From NCBI GenBank assembly GCA_030522415.1, contig CM060108.1, positions 40,632,756-40,696,755 of the forward strand: a DNA stretch of 64,000 nt. The letters run 5' to 3'. The position numbers were made by a program, and so were the translations under genes. The notes beneath the pieces were generated by a model. The model ran no database searches and had not been told where the DNA came from. It saw only the letters and a list, made by a program, of their open reading frames with translations. This stretch comes from Channallabes apus. Taxonomy: Eukaryota > Chordata > Actinopteri > Siluriformes > Clariidae. Below are positions 24,214 to 33,162 of this stretch, one piece after another. Within the stretch, counting starts at the first letter, position 1. Every line of letters starts with the position of its first letter.

Positions 24214-27200
24214 ATGCCTGGAAGCATATGCATATAGACTTTCAGTGATCAGTATTAAACATAAACTAAAACAGCCAAATAACTCACCAGATTTAGATCA
24301 GAATAATGAAAATGGTGAAAGTGACTCGCTAGCTTAACGTGTGTGTGTGTTGTGATTAGTGGGAAATATTTCCCGTATAGTGAGCTGGCCAATCAGAGAC
24401 CACATGCCGTGGCAAATGGTGGGCAGTTAGTAATGTCTTTTCTGTCAGATTAAACATGATTATTGAAGTTATTTAATGAGAAATGAAGGTGAGTAATTCC
24501 GTCTCATATCAACCAGTAGAAAATAAATTTTCCACCATCATTTCTCAGAATTTGCTGATTTATTTTCACCAATTGTTGGTATTGGCATGAATCATATGTC
24601 TAACACTATGTCTCTGTTAATCTTCTCTCTCCATGCTCCTATGTGTTATCTCCATGCTACATGTCTGTTAAAATGATGGACAAAAGAAAGTAAATCTCAA
24701 CTTCTGATCTTAGTGAATTGATCGTGTGTCTAACTAAAAGCTAAAACCGAACAAGTGGTTTAGCGTCTCAGAAACAGTAAAAACATTTAATTCTGGAAGT
24801 CATTAGTTGGGTAAAGACAACCGGACATCTTTAACTGTGTTTCCTTTTTACAGAAAAAACTAAACGTGAACTCACGTCAGACCTTAAAGGAGCTGATTCA
24901 ACTTGTCAGCAACATTAATTATGTATAACGTGTTACATGTGCAGCTCTCCTTATTTCATGTCATATTTTATTGCCATGGATTGTTTTTTCACAGACAAAT
25001 CAAAGTCAAAGTGGCTTTAATTGTCATTTTAACCACATACAGTAGGATACAGTACATAGTGAAAATAAACAAAACTAGAACTAACACAGAACTACACAAG
25101 ACCTCACATATAAAAATTATTCTAACAGAAGATTATAGTACACAGTGAGCACGAGTGCTGCAGCCGTAACGCAGATCAATAAATTACTGCATGTTTAACC
25201 TTTTAGCAACCAGATAAAGAGACTAAAATAGAGTAGTATCCAGCTAGGCGTGTGTGTGTTCGTCCCCCATTTCCTGGGTGTTGAAGTCTGATGTCTTGTC
25301 TTGTGGCAAGAAACTGGTTCTGTGGTCCTGAGCGCTTGATTACCAATTTCCAGATGGCAGAATTATACAGAGTGTATGTAGGGGCGGGCGATATACCGGT
25401 ATACACGGTTAACTGGTAGAAATTTGTCAACCGATAGAGATTTTGGTCTATCGTCTTAATCGCGGATGAGATCACGTGACATTGCACGTTACATAACCAC
25501 GCAATACACATTCACTTCTATGGGAAGCCAAACACATCTAAAGTGGAACGAAACCAGCGTGGGCAGACCAAATATCCAGACCCGGTGGATCACGCAGCGC
25601 AGACCAACTTGAGCAGCGCTGCTCGAATCACAAACCTGCGCAACGCTGATAGAAATAGACCGCGCCCACCATCAAAATACATTTTACCCCGCTGGGTCGC
25701 GCACGTACAAACCAGGCATGGCAAGGCGGAAACAATATTAAACAGTCCTGACATTTGAAATAAATTGTTTTTAAATAAAAAACAGTGAGTCACGCAGGTT
25801 TGTGATTCGAGCGGCGCTGCTCAAGTTAATCCGTGCTGCGCGATCCACCGGGCTGTGCGAATAAACCAGGTCATCTCTGCGCTATCCAGATAGTCGCGCT
25901 GCGCTGTCCACTGGGCCGTGCAGATATTTGGTTCAATCGGGTGCCACGGTTTCGTCCCACTTTTTGATGTGTTTGGCTTCACATACACTTCGACAATGGA
26001 AGAAGACGGTGCAGCAGCAGTGAGCAGCATCGTCTGTGGTGTGGAATTGGTTTGGGTATAAGAAAAGTGATACGAATGAGACGAACGTGATTTGGAAGGT
26101 ACACAAGTGGTGGAAACATGTCAAACCTTTTCTATCATCTGAAATCCAAGCATCCAAACGAATATGGCCAAAGTAAAAAAATGCGGCAAACCTCAGCAAT
26201 TCACAGTTTAAATAAAATTACATTATTTAAAACAGTTTCTTTGTGTTTGATTTTTTTTTAAATGCATTTTCAGATACAAATTGCTATATTTTGATATATA
26301 TCGTTATCGAGGTAGAAAATAGCTTCTACCGTGATAGAAGATTTTGGTTATATCGCCCACCCTTACAGTAAGTGTATGTAAACACACACCACAATGCTGG
26401 GGTTTATTTGCCAATGCAGTGTGTGTTGTAAATATTTGTGACGGAGGGAAAAGAGACACCGATGAGCCTCGCTGTCCTCATTGTCTGCTCCTGCTTGTGG
26501 TCTGAGACAAACCAGGCAGTGATGTGAGGTGGGAGATGAGCTCTCAGCAGCTCAGTAAGTCGTGTCATACTGTGTACTGTAGGTGTGTCTCTGACTCTGT
26601 ATTCTCTCTACACAGACAGTGACACTGCTGAGACGCTCTCGTCCTCACTGCAAAGTCTTCAAAAAACTTTTGTGGTTGAGTTGGACTGAATGAATGATGC
26701 AAAAAACTTAGTTGCATTATTTAGATGACACTGTACTGTATTAAAAAAATATAAACAGTGCATTACAAAAAAGTTTTAAAAAAATAATTTTAAAAGTCTT
26801 ATAATTAAGCTTTTGTAGTTAAAGAATGTTCTTTATTTTGTATTTTTAGTGGATTGAAATTGGGTTCAGTGAAGCATAATCAACAACTGCACATAAATCT
26901 TATTGAAATAACATGTTTAATAGCAACCAGGTCAGGCTCATGTAGCAGAGAATAACGGATTAAACAGTGTTTATGTAATATGATATAAACATTCTCATTC
27001 CCTCTATGAACATTAAACCCCCTCATTGTGTTTCCTGACTCCTTATGTAGTGACACTTCCTACAGCTCGTATCCAGATGTTTATACATCAAACAGCTCGA
27101 GACTGCTGGAAGCTTTTTATATAAAACTGAACAATTTAGACACTTTTCCTCTTAAACCTAACAAGATGTGAATTGTCAGTACAGTGAGATGATTATTTAG

Positions 27201-27350
27201 TGTCGAGTCTGTATTTAAAGTTGTGATCTACATTTACTTCATCAGTAGTGATTGTAGTGTGACGGAGTTTAATCATTTACATTTGAACAGATTTACTGAA
27301 TCTACAGTCTCAGTGGTTATGTACATTATTTCATGATTGATAATTTTTTG

Positions 27351-27388
<38 letters not shown>

Positions 27389-27660
27389 AGGGAGTCCTAA
27401 ACCTGTGGTGATTATAAATCCTCATACACATGTGTACAGAGGAGAGACAGTGACTTTCAGGTGTGACAGGACAGGAGGAGACACTGAGTGGACATACAGC
27501 TGGTATAGGAATAATAACACACAGCTACACGACACAACACAGGAGTTCAACATCAGCTCAGTTAGAGACACTGACGGGGGTAAATACACCTGCAGAGGGA
27601 CGAGAAGAAGTGACGCTCAGAACTCACAGTTCAGTCATCCTGTTACACTCTCTGTATCAG

Positions 27661-27692
<32 letters not shown>

Positions 27693-30600
27693 TTACTTAT
27701 GAATGTAAATTATATATATAAATTTAATTACATTTAAAATGTCTCATTACAGTGATTGAGCAGATTCTTATTGTCTGTTTACTTTTCATTTTCATGTTAT
27801 TTTAATGTAACCAATACATTTGATTTGTAACAAATTACTACAACGTATTAGCTGTTCTGATTGGTGTGACAATTTCCTTATATTTAAATTGTAAAAAAAA
27901 AATAATTATATTAATATTCTTCTCTGTAATAGAGGAACTATTCTTCTTCACCTAGTAAAACTATTCTGTGCTTTTACAGTAAAGATTTAAAAGACTGAAG
28001 TAAATGAACCGAAGACTCTGTTATTAACTCACTGTAATGAAACTTTGAGCTTAACCAGGAATATTCTGGAAAAAACTAATAAATGAAAAAAAAAATCAAT
28101 AATAAAAAAGTTTACTTTTGTGTTTTAAATTATAATAATATTCACTAGGAAAATATTTTTTTTAATTAGATCATCATTTACCTACGTATAATAAAGCTCA
28201 GTGAGAGTTTCTGATTCTCTCTCTTTCTTCCAACAAAAAAAACATTGATTGCATTTAAAAAAAAAAGTGTTGTCTGCACAGAACTCTCTTGTATCAAAAT
28301 AAAAGTCACATTACCCTATTTTAATGTAAAACAAATGTGAAACGTTAAGCATCAATAGAATATTAGCAATAATGCATAAAAATGTCTAATAAGTACCATT
28401 TGTGCATTTTGGACATTCGGACAACTACAGAACTTCGTCAGTGTGGTTATATTATTATTATTATTATTATTATTATTGTTGTTATTATATTAGCATAAGG
28501 TAAATGTAACATTGTTAGGTAGTTTGGTATTAAATACATAGTTTACAGTATAAAGTTTATTGTTGTCAAAAGGTTTATTGCTCTTAACACACTTCCAGTA
28601 AACTCCTCTGCAGCTTTCACTCTGAGTCTCTGTGTAACAACTCGAATCAACACGCCAGCTTTAATTATCTACTACTTTAAGTTATAACCCAATTAGAACT
28701 GCATGTGTCTGTCTCTGATCAAACAGTAGTGTGTATTAAATTTTTTAACGTGTGTGTGTGAGAGAGACATTTACAATATGATGATAAAAATAAAACTGAT
28801 GCATAATCTATTAATTATAAACTTATGCCATGATAAACACTAAAACCGAAGAAAATGTAACAGAAACATGTCATCAGAATGGTTTCGCATGCAAAAGCAC
28901 GGGTCAATCGTAATTCACCACGAGTTTGGATGCAGTGATTACGCTTCCAATGTTTCTGAGCAAAAAAGTAAAATTTTTGGCCTGTTCTCGCGGACAGTCA
29001 CAGCGCGAGTCAAACCACATGGGTAAGATAATAAAATCAGTGCAAAACAGTTTTTGGCATGAAAATGACAGCATGCTAAAAAAAAAAAACAGCAAAAAAA
29101 AAACAACTCCAGATTAGCGGTTAGCATGTTTAGCTTCGCCTCCTTATTACACGTCATGTGAGTGACAGCGGAACTCTGTAAATGAGGAAGAGAGAGGAGA
29201 AGTGAAATCATTTGTTAATCTCTGGCCTAATTTATAATTTAATAGTGTTATGTTTTACACTGTTTGTGTGAAACCAGTGACCTCGACTGATGGTGTAAAC
29301 TTGGTGTTTACTCACTCAAGTAAATAAGTGAACTCTAGTTTCGTGCAGCTCTAGTTTTTATAGACGGCTGTATCTCCATCAATTTTGCATGAAACTTGTA
29401 TCAATATTGGTCTCCAGAGTGGGGAAAAAATAATGAAAGGCACTCGTGGCTCAGTGTTACTGTAGGTGTCTCGTCTGCAGTGCAGAAGGCCTGAGTTCGA
29501 TTCCCAGCCAATGCCCAAAACCCCAGTCACCGGATGCAGTGTCGGTCCCAAGCCCTGATAAAATGGAAAGGACATCCGGCGTAAAACCTGTGCCAAGCTT
29601 ATTTGTGCGGAATGGATGATCCGCTGTGGCGACCCCTTGCCGGGAGCAACCGAAAGACCGACAACAACGAGTGGGGAGAAAATCACAGTTATAAAGTTAT
29701 GAGGATTAGATTGGGATTTGTACCAAACCGCTTTGCTTCATTAAAATGCAGAGTTCTCACTCTGATGATGCTCTCACAAACTACAAACAGCTAAGCTGTA
29801 GGTAAAGCGGTGCTGTCAAAGTCAGGAGAGAGGAAAGGCCAGTAAAATTAACTCACTACACACTACAAAAAAAGAAGGTTAAACACTACAGATATTGACT
29901 CTTTGCGTAAACTTGATATAAATGTCAATAAAGCCTTCTACACTTATGTAATGCTTGTAATTATACTTCTGCTTAATATCTGACAAAAAGATCTAAAAAC
30001 ACTGAAGCAGGAGACTCTGTGAAAATTAATTTTTGTGTCATTCTCAAAACTTTTGGCCCTGGCTTTAGTCTTATTGTTTAGCTTATGACACATACACCCA
30101 AATGTTTTTATTATTATTATTATTATTATTTGTAGTAGTAGTAGTATTTTAAAAATAGTATAATAGTATCTTTTTGTATTTATTTTGACGAACTGATTAG
30201 TGCGGTAATAGTTACATTTCTCCTGAACTGTCTGTCTTATTTCTAACAGAAAAACCTAAACCTGAACTTACATCAGACCTTAAAGGAGCTGCACTGACAG
30301 GAAACCCAGTGACTCTGACCTGTACACTGAAGCTGCAGTCTGCTGGATGGAAGTTTTACTGGATTAAAGACACACAGAGCAACGAGACTGAGCCTGAAAC
30401 ATTTCACTACTTCATCAGATCAGTTAGTGTCTCTGATGGAGGTCAGTACAGGTGCAGAGCTGGAAGAGGAAACCCAGTCTACTACACAAACAGCAGTGAT
30501 GCACTCTGGGTAAACGTGACTGGTGAGTAAGAGATGCTCAGAGATGATTATCACACCAAACATTTTCGCAGCTACATTAAAGAAGAAGTAGAATTTCTCA

Positions 30601-31378
30601 TCATTGGTGTGTTAAGTCATGACCAGCCTGAGAGTGAATGAAGGCAGAGAAGCATCAACAACATGTTTGTAATGATGATGTCAAGCCTGAAAGCCTAAGA
30701 AAGATTAGAGAGTGCTCCGTGATCTGAAAACAGTATAATCAGAACAAAATATTCCCATTGGGGGCCTCATGCACACCAACACACACTCTTAACTCTAATA
30801 ACAGCATGGTCAGTTTCAGCTAGGCGCTTTGCCAACAACCTTGTAGTGACACACAGAGGAAATCTCTAGCAATATTTATAAATCCAGTGTTTTAATCCCA
30901 TCCATCATGATCTGTTTTACAAACATATGCTAATTTTTGTAGGGTTTCAGCTCCGGGTTAGAGGTGAATCGAATCTTTCGAAGGATTCGGGTTAATTTTA
31001 TTAAACTGAATAAAATTTATGACATACACATCATCATCTATCTGTCCAGCGTTTAGCACAGTTTAGTGTATCTTACCAATTCTGCTTATCACGTGCATGG
31101 CAATTGATGATAACAAAAATCCCAATCCAAATGGAAAAGTGAGGCTACAGGGAGCAGAGGTAAAGAAAGTGCAGAACTTTAAGCACTGAAGGTCAACGGT
31201 CCAGCGTAACGGTGAGTGTGGAAAGGAGGTGAAGAAGCGTGTACAGGCAGGTTGGAACAGGTGGAGAAAAGTGTCAGTGTTATGTGATAAAGGAGTATCA
31301 GCAAGAATGAAAGGAAAGGTGTTCAAGACAGTGGTGAGACCAGCGATGTTTGGAGAATCAAAATCCTTTATAAATCCT

Positions 31379-31417
<39 letters not shown>

Positions 31418-32470
31418 GGACAAAGGATTACCCATATGTATAAAATTTTATTGTAACCATGTTTGCTGCTGTATCTATGGCTTGTGCTGATTATTAGCGT
31501 TTAAGTCCAATTGACTTTTGTTGCAGCAAAAATGTCGTTGAAGTTCTCTTTGGACAAGTTGTCTCTCAGTGGAAAGGTGCAGAGTCTGTAGAGCATTTCT
31601 TTTGTCACTGTGGAGCAGATACACTTTTTAATGAGGTTAATTTTCCTGAATTCCCTGCAAACATTTTTTCAATGTTGTCTTGAAAACATGAGTCCATGCA
31701 ATTGCATTACTACGGTTGTATGATAATAAAAAAAAAAGACGTAAAATATTGACCAACTATTGACAGAAGCACTGAGACTTCTTTACATCCAGTCTCATTT
31801 CAGGCCTTTCACTAATGATGGGTGGATCAATAACAAAGAATTGATACTTCTGATCCTGATGAGTCTGATTTGAGAATCAAGCATCACATAAAAAAAACAT
31901 GATAGTAGACATTTGTCTTTAAGTAGTGATCTTATTGTATAAATTTTACTCATTATTGTTTTAAAATTGCTGTGAGTGTACTGTATATGAAACGTTAGTT
32001 AACACACCGAACTTGGGTCGAATTGAATTTTAGAGAAATACATTTTCTCTCATTAACATTGTATTCGTTTATTAGCAGATCTTGACCACTCCAATATGGA
32101 AGCACTTTCGGAAAGCACATTTGATAATGTTATGTCATCTTAAAAAAAAAAACACTTTCCCTGTTTAGTAATCACTACTGAATCATCTAAATTGTGCTGA
32201 TGGCTAATGTGGTAAAAAGTTAACTATCTTCTAACACAAGTCTGAATCTCAAATCCCTCTTAACCCCTGATTAAGTGCACTACTTGGTGTGAGGAACAAG
32301 GTGTTGTAAACTTGCACCCTCCATAGTGCACTAGCTTTACATCGCTATCTGAGATTTAACCCTGGAAAATCTGGAAGTAAATCTCATAATTTTTTCAGGA
32401 CTGTTCACTGCCTTCCTGTTTTATTCTCTTCTCCTTCTGGCTGTGGGACGTATTTTCATGTTTTGTAGAA
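7322..32470 (+). CDS. LITR / Fc-receptor-like Ig receptor gene, partial (7 exons)
   Basis: Candidate gene made of exons 7322-7573, 8460-8729, 22274-22525, 23407-23673, 27391-27660, 30250-30522 and 32399-32470. Each Ig exon has an AG acceptor, a GT donor and phase 1 on both sides, and encodes one Ig-like domain with two cysteines and the core tryptophan. The order is A-type, B-type, three times, then a membrane-spanning exon. Such receptors sit on leukocyte surfaces; fish LITR and FcR-like proteins bind MHC class I or immunoglobulin and signal through tail motifs or adaptors (family knowledge). No signal-peptide exon was found and no tail exon beyond 32470. It could instead be two or three two-domain genes, or share a transcript with the receptor at 43312-60313. 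Confidence 0.55.
8460..8729 (+). CDS. Ig-like domain exon 2 (B-type), mosaic
   Basis: 270-base exon, phase 1 at both ends. Acceptor 'tttctaacag' ending 8459, donor gtgagt at 8730. Encodes [36 protein letters not shown] and ends [10 protein letters not shown]. The first half is nearly identical to exon 23407-23673; the second half ([10 protein letters not shown]...DALWVNV) matches exon 30250-30522 instead. That pattern suggests gene conversion or an unequal crossover between copies. Confidence 0.8.
9570..9643. repeat. (A)n(TA)n microsatellite
   Basis: A run of about 22 A followed by about 25 TA dinucleotides, directly against the target duplication of the hAT-like element at 9652. Confidence 0.9.
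9652..10610. mobile_element. hAT-like non-autonomous element, 8-bp target duplication
   Basis: Inverted termini TAGGGTTGTTCCGAT at the left and ATCGGAACATCTCTA at the right (one is the approximate reverse complement of the other). Both ends are rich in 'tatcgg' words. It is flanked by a perfect 8-base duplication, atagttat, at 9644-9651 and 10611-10618, the hAT signature. No transposase is present. A solo LTR (9820-10340) and a long (TA)n tract (about 10418-10475) lie inside. Confidence 0.8.
9820..10340 (+). mobile_element. solo LTR nested in the hAT-like element
   Basis: Begins TGTCACGGCG and ends GTTACA, a TG...CA structure of 521 bp. It has a TATAAAA box at about 9960 and an AATAAA polyadenylation signal at about 10256, in the order expected for a + strand LTR. 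The flanks cagag (9815-9819) and caggg (10341-10345) are probably a 5-bp duplication with one substitution. A shorter, reversed relative lies at 48803-49182. No internal gag-pol region is present. Confidence 0.7.
10930..11290. repeat. palindromic 'catatatgaggatatatg' repeat cluster
   Basis: Several copies of words such as 'tatgaggatatatgcgcata' and their near reverse complements occur within 360 bases, belonging to the interior of the large element at 9297-20498. Function unknown; they may be binding sites of its transposase, but that is a guess. Confidence 0.5.
11633..11771 (+). pseudogene. coding-like patch inside the large transposon
   Basis: An ATG at 11633 opens [17 protein letters not shown] and then stops. 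The +1 frame continues with [20 protein letters not shown], an acidic stretch ending at an in-frame stop that overlaps a GTAAG at 11769. It looks like a first coding exon with a small frameshift. An acidic N-terminus of this kind is seen in some transposase genes, but I cannot assign a family. Confidence 0.3.
13660..15216 (-). mobile_element. Tc1-like transposon A, flanked by TA
   Basis: 1557 bp with long inverted ends starting CAACCCCTGGCAAAAATTCT, flanked by TA at 13658-13659 and 15217-15218. The internal terminal repeats extend over at least 200 bases on each side, giving an IR/DR-like layout. It sits at the centre of the foldback element. Its transposase (14052-14873) is broken. Confidence 0.85.
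14052..14873 (-). pseudogene. Tc1-like transposase, inactive
   Basis: 273 residues remain of a usual 340 or so. The helix-turn-helix region ([20 protein letters not shown]) and the GRPRKTSKR linker are present, followed by the catalytic motifs: first Asp in VRFSDDSRI, second Asp in IIFQDDNA, Glu in [12 protein letters not shown]. Only 29 residues separate the second Asp and the Glu, instead of the 34 of DD34E elements, from a five-codon loss after QDDNA. A stop follows LWWK, and the C-terminal part beyond it has further stops. Confidence 0.8.
16408..17779 (+). mobile_element. Tc1-like transposon B, internally deleted
   Basis: 1372 bp. Inverted ends CAGGTCCTTCTCAAAAAATT are flanked by TA (16406-16407, 17780-17781). 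The repeats extend about 200 bases inward. A diverged 3' end of the same kind lies at 58230-58570. It is inserted in the large 9297-20498 element. Confidence 0.85.
16742..17503 (+). pseudogene. Tc1-like transposase remnant of element B
   Basis: The N-terminal DNA-binding region ([20 protein letters not shown] ... [15 protein letters not shown]) stops at 17000. After a frameshift the C-terminal half resumes with [30 protein letters not shown] and [12 protein letters not shown]. The stretch that should carry the first catalytic Asp (FSDES) is deleted near 17060, and the C-terminus is cut short. It cannot be active. Confidence 0.8.
17950..19559 (-). mobile_element. Tc1-like transposon C, nearly complete
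   Basis: 1610 bp. Inverted ends CAGTGGTGTGAAAAACTATT are flanked by TA (17948-17949, 19560-19561). The terminal repeats run about 200 bases. The transposase lies on the minus strand with all catalytic parts present but two small frameshifts. Confidence 0.88.
18170..19182 (-). pseudogene. Tc1-like transposase of element C, two frameshifts
   Basis: Starts [20 protein letters not shown] at 19182. It runs through the paired helix-turn-helix domains and GRPTK hook, the first Asp in [12 protein letters not shown], the second in [12 protein letters not shown], and the Glu in [10 protein letters not shown], ending GGPTSY. Exactly 34 residues separate the last two acidic residues, as in DD34E enzymes. 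The frame breaks twice, near 18771-18777 and 18532-18538, each in a run of seven A (sense strand) where six would keep the frame. This is the least damaged transposase here. Confidence 0.82.
19590..19763 (+). pseudogene. possible last-exon relic of the large transposon
   Basis: After an acceptor-like 'ttctttag' the sequence stays open in more than one frame ([17 protein letters not shown] in one, [20 protein letters not shown] in another) and stops soon after. An AATAAA-rich stretch follows at about 20083-20095. It may be the 3' end of a gene of the 9297-20498 element. Weak call. Confidence 0.25.
20499..21250. other. no gene recognised
   Basis: Unique-looking AT-rich intronic sequence between the large transposon and the solo LTR. 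Nothing supportable seen on either strand. Confidence 0.5.
21251..21887 (-). mobile_element. solo LTR with perfect 5-bp duplication
   Basis: 637 bp starting TGTCATGATC and ending TGTGACA (TGTCA...TGACA ends), flanked by gatat at 21246-21250 and 21888-21892. On the minus strand there is a TATAAAAG box near 21736 and an AATAAA near 21320, so the LTR is in minus orientation. No internal region is present, which fits LTR-LTR recombination. Confidence 0.8.
21978..22012. repeat. (GT)n microsatellite
   Basis: About 17 GT repeats. Confidence 0.9.
22274..22525 (+). CDS. Ig-like domain exon 3 (A-type), duplicate of exon 1
   Basis: 252-base exon, phase 1 at both ends. Acceptor 'tttctcacag' (AG 22272-22273), donor gtcagt at 22526. 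Same length and layout as exon 7322-7573, with SPKPVV, VTFRCD, YSWYRD and DGGKYTC. Its following intron (881 bp) is nearly identical to the intron after exon 1 (886 bp), so the whole Ig pair was duplicated recently. Confidence 0.8.
23407..23673 (+). CDS. Ig-like domain exon 4 (B-type)
   Basis: 267-base exon, phase 1 at both ends. Acceptor 'tttctaacag' ending 23406, donor gtgagt at 23674. Encodes [41 protein letters not shown] and ends LQLDVTG. The first half matches exon 2; from TGW onward it is clearly different. Confidence 0.8.
24120..24212. repeat. (GT)n microsatellite
   Basis: Long, slightly interrupted (GT)n tract in the intron after Ig exon 4. It produces cysteine/valine and histidine/threonine shadow frames that are not genes. 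Confidence 0.9.
24854..24903 (+). pseudogene. truncated relic of a B-type Ig exon
   Basis: After an intact acceptor ('cctttttacag', AG at 24852-24853) about 45 bases closely match the start of exon 30250 ('ctcacgtcagaccttaaagg'), encoding a [17 protein letters not shown] start. The match then ends and a stop follows. No rest of the domain is present, so this is a dead exon from a further pair. Confidence 0.65.
24997..26560 (-). mobile_element. L2-type LINE 3' fragment, split by a hAT-like MITE
   Basis: 'gtggctttaattgtcatttt' at 25013 is the reversed LINE tail seen at 3620. Minus-strand coding remnants of the RT tail appear at about 26560-26460 (SCITVWF/RIVRTAE-like, diverged). A MITE occupies about 25379-26370. 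Confidence 0.5.
25379..26370. mobile_element. hAT-like MITE with inner foldback
   Basis: The ends resemble each other inverted (AGGGGCGGGCGATATACC and GGTTATATCGCCCACCCTTA) and 'agtgtatgta' occurs on both sides (25371-25380, 26371-26380), fitting an 8-10 base duplication. Inside, about 25552-25640 and 25792-25960 are inverted copies around 'ttgagcagcgctgctcgaat', with the right arm matching twice. No transposase. Confidence 0.6.
26561..27355. other. intron, nothing further seen
   Basis: AT-rich. The last 250 bases resemble the sequence upstream of the Ig exon at 7322 ('tcatttacatttgaacagat'-like words), as expected for a duplicated Ig unit. Confidence 0.4.
27356..27386. repeat. (GT)n forming the 3' splice-site tract of Ig exon 5
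   Basis: About 15 GT repeats run to within four bases of the acceptor AG (27389-27390), replacing a normal pyrimidine tract. Confidence 0.85.
27391..27660 (+). CDS. Ig-like domain exon 5 (A-type)
   Basis: 270-base exon, phase 1 at both ends. Acceptor 'gtgtgtacag', donor gtgagt at 27661. Encodes [41 protein letters not shown] and ends VTLSVSG. The C'-E region is longer than in exons 1 and 3 ([15 protein letters not shown]). It is bounded on both sides by (GT)n tracts. Confidence 0.8.
27665..27690. repeat. (GT)n directly after the exon 5 donor
   Basis: The donor gtgagt merges into about 13 GT repeats. Confidence 0.85.
28447..28480. repeat. (TTA)n microsatellite
   Basis: About ten ATT/TTA units in the intron after Ig exon 5. 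Confidence 0.85.
28790..29010. repeat. dispersed repeat shared with 6455-6640
   Basis: 'aattataaacttatgcca' and 'ggtttcgcatgcaaaagcac' occur at both places with the same spacing; the end also resembles the terminus of the foldback element at 38288. Probably one family of non-autonomous DNA elements. Confidence 0.55.
29433..29665 (+). mobile_element. SINE-like fish repeat ('catccggcgtaaaacctgtg')
   Basis: A tRNA-like head with a B-box-like GAGTTCGATTCCC, then the widespread fish words 'catccggcgtaaaacctgtg' and 'gatccgctgtggcgacccct', ending in an (AAC)-rich tail. A diverged copy of the same kind in reverse lies at 62785-62975. Confidence 0.6.
30250..30522 (+). CDS. Ig-like domain exon 6 (B-type)
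   Basis: 273-base exon, phase 1 at both ends. Acceptor 'tttctaacag' ending 30249, donor gtgagt at 30523. Encodes [41 protein letters not shown] and ends [10 protein letters not shown]. Splicing to the next membrane exon joins in frame. Confidence 0.8.
31090..31365 (+). pseudogene. LINE reverse-transcriptase C-terminal fragment
   Basis: Encodes the stretch [20 protein letters not shown], then [17 protein letters not shown], a hallmark of the C-terminal part of a fish non-LTR retrotransposon (RTE/Expander-like, from memory). It is preceded by KVQNFKH in a broken frame and cut off by an (AAT)n tract at 31378-31417. A truncated fragment only. Confidence 0.6.
31378..31417. repeat. (AAT)n microsatellite
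   Basis: About 13 AAT units at the truncated end of the LINE fragment. Confidence 0.9.
32399..32470 (+). CDS. candidate transmembrane exon of the first receptor
   Basis: After 'attttttcag' (AG 32397-32398) the phase-1 frame reads [20 protein letters not shown], then FCR: a hydrophobic span with an arginine near its inner end. A GTGACG at 32471 gives a phase-1 donor. If not spliced there, the frame stays open to a stop at about 32647, but that extension looks like repeat sequence. No tail motif follows. In the FcR/LITR family a basic residue in the membrane segment pairs with ITAM adaptors; whether this Arg lies deep enough is unclear. Confidence 0.45.
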
Positions 32471-32849
32471 GTGACGTTCTAACACATCCCTATGATCTAG
32501 ACCAGAGTTTCTCAAAGTCTGAACTCCGGTCCAGATTTGGGCCACACGGCAGGTCAATCCAGACCCAGCCCACCTCAAATACAATAATACAGTTGAATAA
32601 AGTCTATGTTTCTTACTTTAAAATAGAAACATGTTGTACTTATTAATAAATTGTTAGTTTTGTGGCCTGAGATTAAGGCTAAATGTAATCACTTCATGGC
32701 AACATTAATAGCCAGCGAGTGTATGAGAGCGTTCATGGTCGGCTAACAGATGCGCGTTCTAAAATGAGCGAGTTAGCTCTTACAGTGGGTGCACAGGCAG
32801 TATGCGACTTCTACCGTCGCAGCGTATGGCGTCAGCATTTGGGTTTGTG

Positions 32850-33160
32850 CGTTTGCTGGCTTTTACCACTGAGTGGCGCTATATAACTATAGACTGACGC
32901 CTCAGGCATCAGTTCGTTCTCTCCAGGCTTAATGAGGCGCAGGTCGTCCACAGCTGCACGTCGTTGCAGATAAAATAAAGTGAAACATTGTAAATAAACG
33001 AATTCATAATCACAGTAGTAACATTACAGTACAAATTTATAATTAAAATTAAATTCAGTTTTTTAGGATCGAATTTAAGCAACGTAAACGTTGTAAACTG
33101 TGTAATTATAGTAGAAAGGCTACATGTAGGGTCTTGTGTCATCTTAGAGCTTTCATAAGA
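32850..33160. repeat. dispersed repeat, second copy of 620-900
   Basis: Shares 'gagtggcgctatataactat', 'taatgaggcgcag' and 'acattacagtacaaattta' blocks with 620-900. It leads directly into the tandem block that starts at 33163. Confidence 0.6.
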
Positions 33161-33162
33161 CT

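Noticed and set aside
32471..32646. Extension of the 32399 membrane exon to the stop at about 32647 as a cytoplasmic tail
   Set aside because: From about 32500 the sequence ('agaccagagtttctcaaagt') has the feel of a transposon end and the encoded residues show no signalling motif; the GTGACG donor at 32471 is preferred.
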